Shown here: one piece after another, positions 62,756 through 64,000 of the stretch
Layout: each line of letters begins with the position of its first letter
Numbering within the stretch: position 1 is the stretch's first letter
Assembly: GCA_963662375.2 (NCBI GenBank)
Contig: CAXXRP010000010.1
Span: 124,001 to 188,000 of the forward strand
Direction of reading: 5' to 3'
DNA: 64,000 bases
DNA from: UBA11612 sp963662375
GTDB lineage: Bacteria; Pseudomonadota; Alphaproteobacteria; Rhodospirillales; Rhodospirillaceae
The notes under the pieces: generated by a model
The model's input: only the letters and a program-made list of their open reading frames with translations
Databases searched by the model: none
Told to the model about the DNA's origin: nothing
Made by a program: the position numbers and the translations under genes

Positions 62756-64000
62756 CTCACGCGATTGGTGTCGGGTCGTGCGGTCGGGTCGTAATTGAGG
62801 TTCGGCGCCAGCCAGCGTTCGATATCGTCAACGGCCATGCCCTTGCGGCGAGAATAGTCTTTCACTTGGTCGCGCCCAATTTTACCAACGCCGAAATACG
62901 CGGCCTGCGGGTGAGCGAAATAGAATCCGCTGACAGCTGCGGCCGGCCACATGGCGAAGCTGTCTGTGAGTTGTACGCCGGTATTTTTCTCAGCGTCGAG
63001 CAGTTTCCATAGCAGCGCCTTTTCGGTGTGATCGGGACAAGCCGGATATCCAGGCGCCGGCCGGATGCCGCGGTACCGTTCGGTAATGAGATCGTCATTG
63101 GAAAGGTTCTCGTCGGGCGCGTAAGCCCAGAATTCCCTGCGGACCCGTTCGTGCATGCGTTCGGCGAAGGACTCTGCCAAGCGGTCCGTCAACGCCTTGA
63201 GCAAAATGGAGCTGTAGTCGTCGTGATCGCGTTCAAACGCGGTCAACTTTTCCTCAATACCGATGCCGGCGGTCACCGCGAAGCCGCCGATGTAATCCGC
63301 AATGCCTGTTTCTTTCGGTGCGATGAAATCGGCAAGCGCCGCATTGGGCCGCACGTTTTCGCGCGCACGGTCGCGCAGCATCTGCTGGCGCAGGGTGTGC
63401 AGCGTAGACATCATGTTCTCTCGGCTATCATCGGTATACAATTCGATATCGTCTCCGACAGCATTGGCAGGCCAGAAGCCGATCACCGCCTTGGCGGTGA
63501 TCCACTTTTCCCCCACGAGCCGTTGCAGCATGGCTTGGGCGTCCTTGTAGAGGTTTTGGGCCGCGTCGCCGACCTTTGGATCATTCAAAATAGCCGGATA
63601 CCTACCCGCCAATTCCCAAGTTTTGAAAAACGGTGTCCAGTCTATGGTGCGCGTAAGTTCAGCCAAATCGTAGTCGTCAAAAACTTTAAGTCCGGATATT
63701 TGCGGTTTTTTCGGAACATGCTCGGCCCAGTCTATTTTTGTACGGTTTGCGCGGGCGGCCGCCAATGGCTGCCGCTTTTTGCTCTGCTGTTGCCGAGCGT
63801 GATTCTCACGCATTTTCGCGTAATCCGCTTTCACCCCGGCGCTATAATTTTCGCGCAATTGTTGCGAAATTAGATGGCTTGCCACGCCCACCGCCCGGGA
63901 TGCGTCCTGTACATATACGGTGGCGTTGCCATAACCCGGAGCGATCTTGACCGCCGTGTGAACCTTGGAAGTGGTGGCGCCCCCAATCAGTAGCGGCACT
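62752..64000 (-). CDS. metH: Cobalamin-dependent methionine synthase, C-terminal part (runs off window)
   Basis: The 416 visible residues are the end of MetH. They contain the last part of the cobalamin domain (PLLIGGATTSKVHTAVKIAP) and the SAM-binding reactivation domain (YDLAELTRTIDWTPFFKTWELAGRYP, AVIGFWPANAVGDDIELY, YIGGFAVTAGIG, ERMHERVRREFWAYAPDE and GYPACPDHTEKALLWKLLD). The zinc/homocysteine and folate domains lie beyond 64000. The frame is intact. It closes methionine synthesis and methyl-group recycling. Confidence 0.93.
   Translation of the reverse strand, partial: VPLLIGGATTSKVHTAVKIAPGYGNATVYVQDASRAVGVASHLISQQLRENYSAGVKADYAKMRENHARQQQSKKRQPLAAARANRTKIDWAEHVPKKPQISGLKVFDDYDLAELTRTIDWTPFFKTWELAGRYPAILNDPKVGDAAQNLYKDAQAMLQRLVGEKWITAKAVIGFWPANAVGDDIELYTDDSRENMMSTLHTLRQQMLRDRARENVRPNAALADFIAPKETGIADYIGGFAVTAGIGIEEKLTAFERDHDDYSSILLKALTDRLAESFAERMHERVRREFWAYAPDENLSNDDLITERYRGIRPAPGYPACPDHTEKALLWKLLDAEKNTGVQLTDSFAMWPAAAVSGFYFAHPQAAYFGVGKIGRDQVKDYSRRKGMAVDDIERWLAPNLNYDPTARPDTNRVS

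Overview
The window looks like an alphaproteobacterial chromosome, probably from an environmental (marine or soil) lineage. Evidence: the conserved order ispB / DUF2007 / tRNA1(Val)-type methyltransferase / S49 peptidase / glyQ / glyS / ppdK, split alpha and beta glycyl-tRNA synthetase subunits, a YgfZ paralogue, class III alcohol dehydrogenase, cobalamin-dependent methionine synthase and many oxidoreductase/TonB-receptor genes. Species cannot be named from sequence alone.

Left half (1-29.3 kb) is accessory and IS-rich. It holds three near-complete IS6-family copies and two IS6 remnants, two almost identical IS21-family elements (istAB), two IS1595-family transposons with cargo, an IS3-like remnant, and many genes cut at IS borders (cupin, serine recombinase, alpha/beta hydrolase, TetR, TonB receptor, integrase, DNA methyltransferase). 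Intact cargo is mostly exported or oxidative: ThuA-like and VOC proteins, an SDR, a DUF1592/DUF1588 c-haem lipoprotein-like gene next to a Tat-exported DUF1552 protein, a large TonB-dependent receptor, a second DUF1552 protein and a phytanoyl-CoA-dioxygenase-like protein. A tRNA 3' fragment at 20.1 kb and an intact tRNA-Pro(CGG) at 29.3 kb bracket a probable old integrative island with a broken P4-type integrase.

Right half (29.3-64 kb) is mainly chromosomal backbone: the translation/isoprenoid block with glyQS and ppdK (29.4-39 kb), a short glycosyltransferase/asnB operon (42.8-47.8 kb), frmA, a UGSC-like pair, degP-type protease, TauE/SafE permease, SMR exporter, thiolase, tRNA-Asp and the 3' end of metH. 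Mixed with these are freshly broken genes carrying single stops or frameshifts (exported methyltransferase, aldo/keto reductase, BKACE, UGSC-like protein, amidohydrolase), while the long housekeeping reading frames are intact, which argues for real gene decay rather than poor sequence.

The most unusual item is ppdK: pyruvate phosphate dikinase carries an N-terminal YdaS/Cro-like helix-turn-helix, and immediately upstream lie four copies of a 10-bp motif (two direct, two inverted) overlapping a plausible sigma70 promoter. This suggests a metabolic enzyme that may bind and control its own promoter. Also notable are IS1595 transposons with defined ends and membrane-protein cargo, and a hairpin that buries a transposase ribosome binding site.
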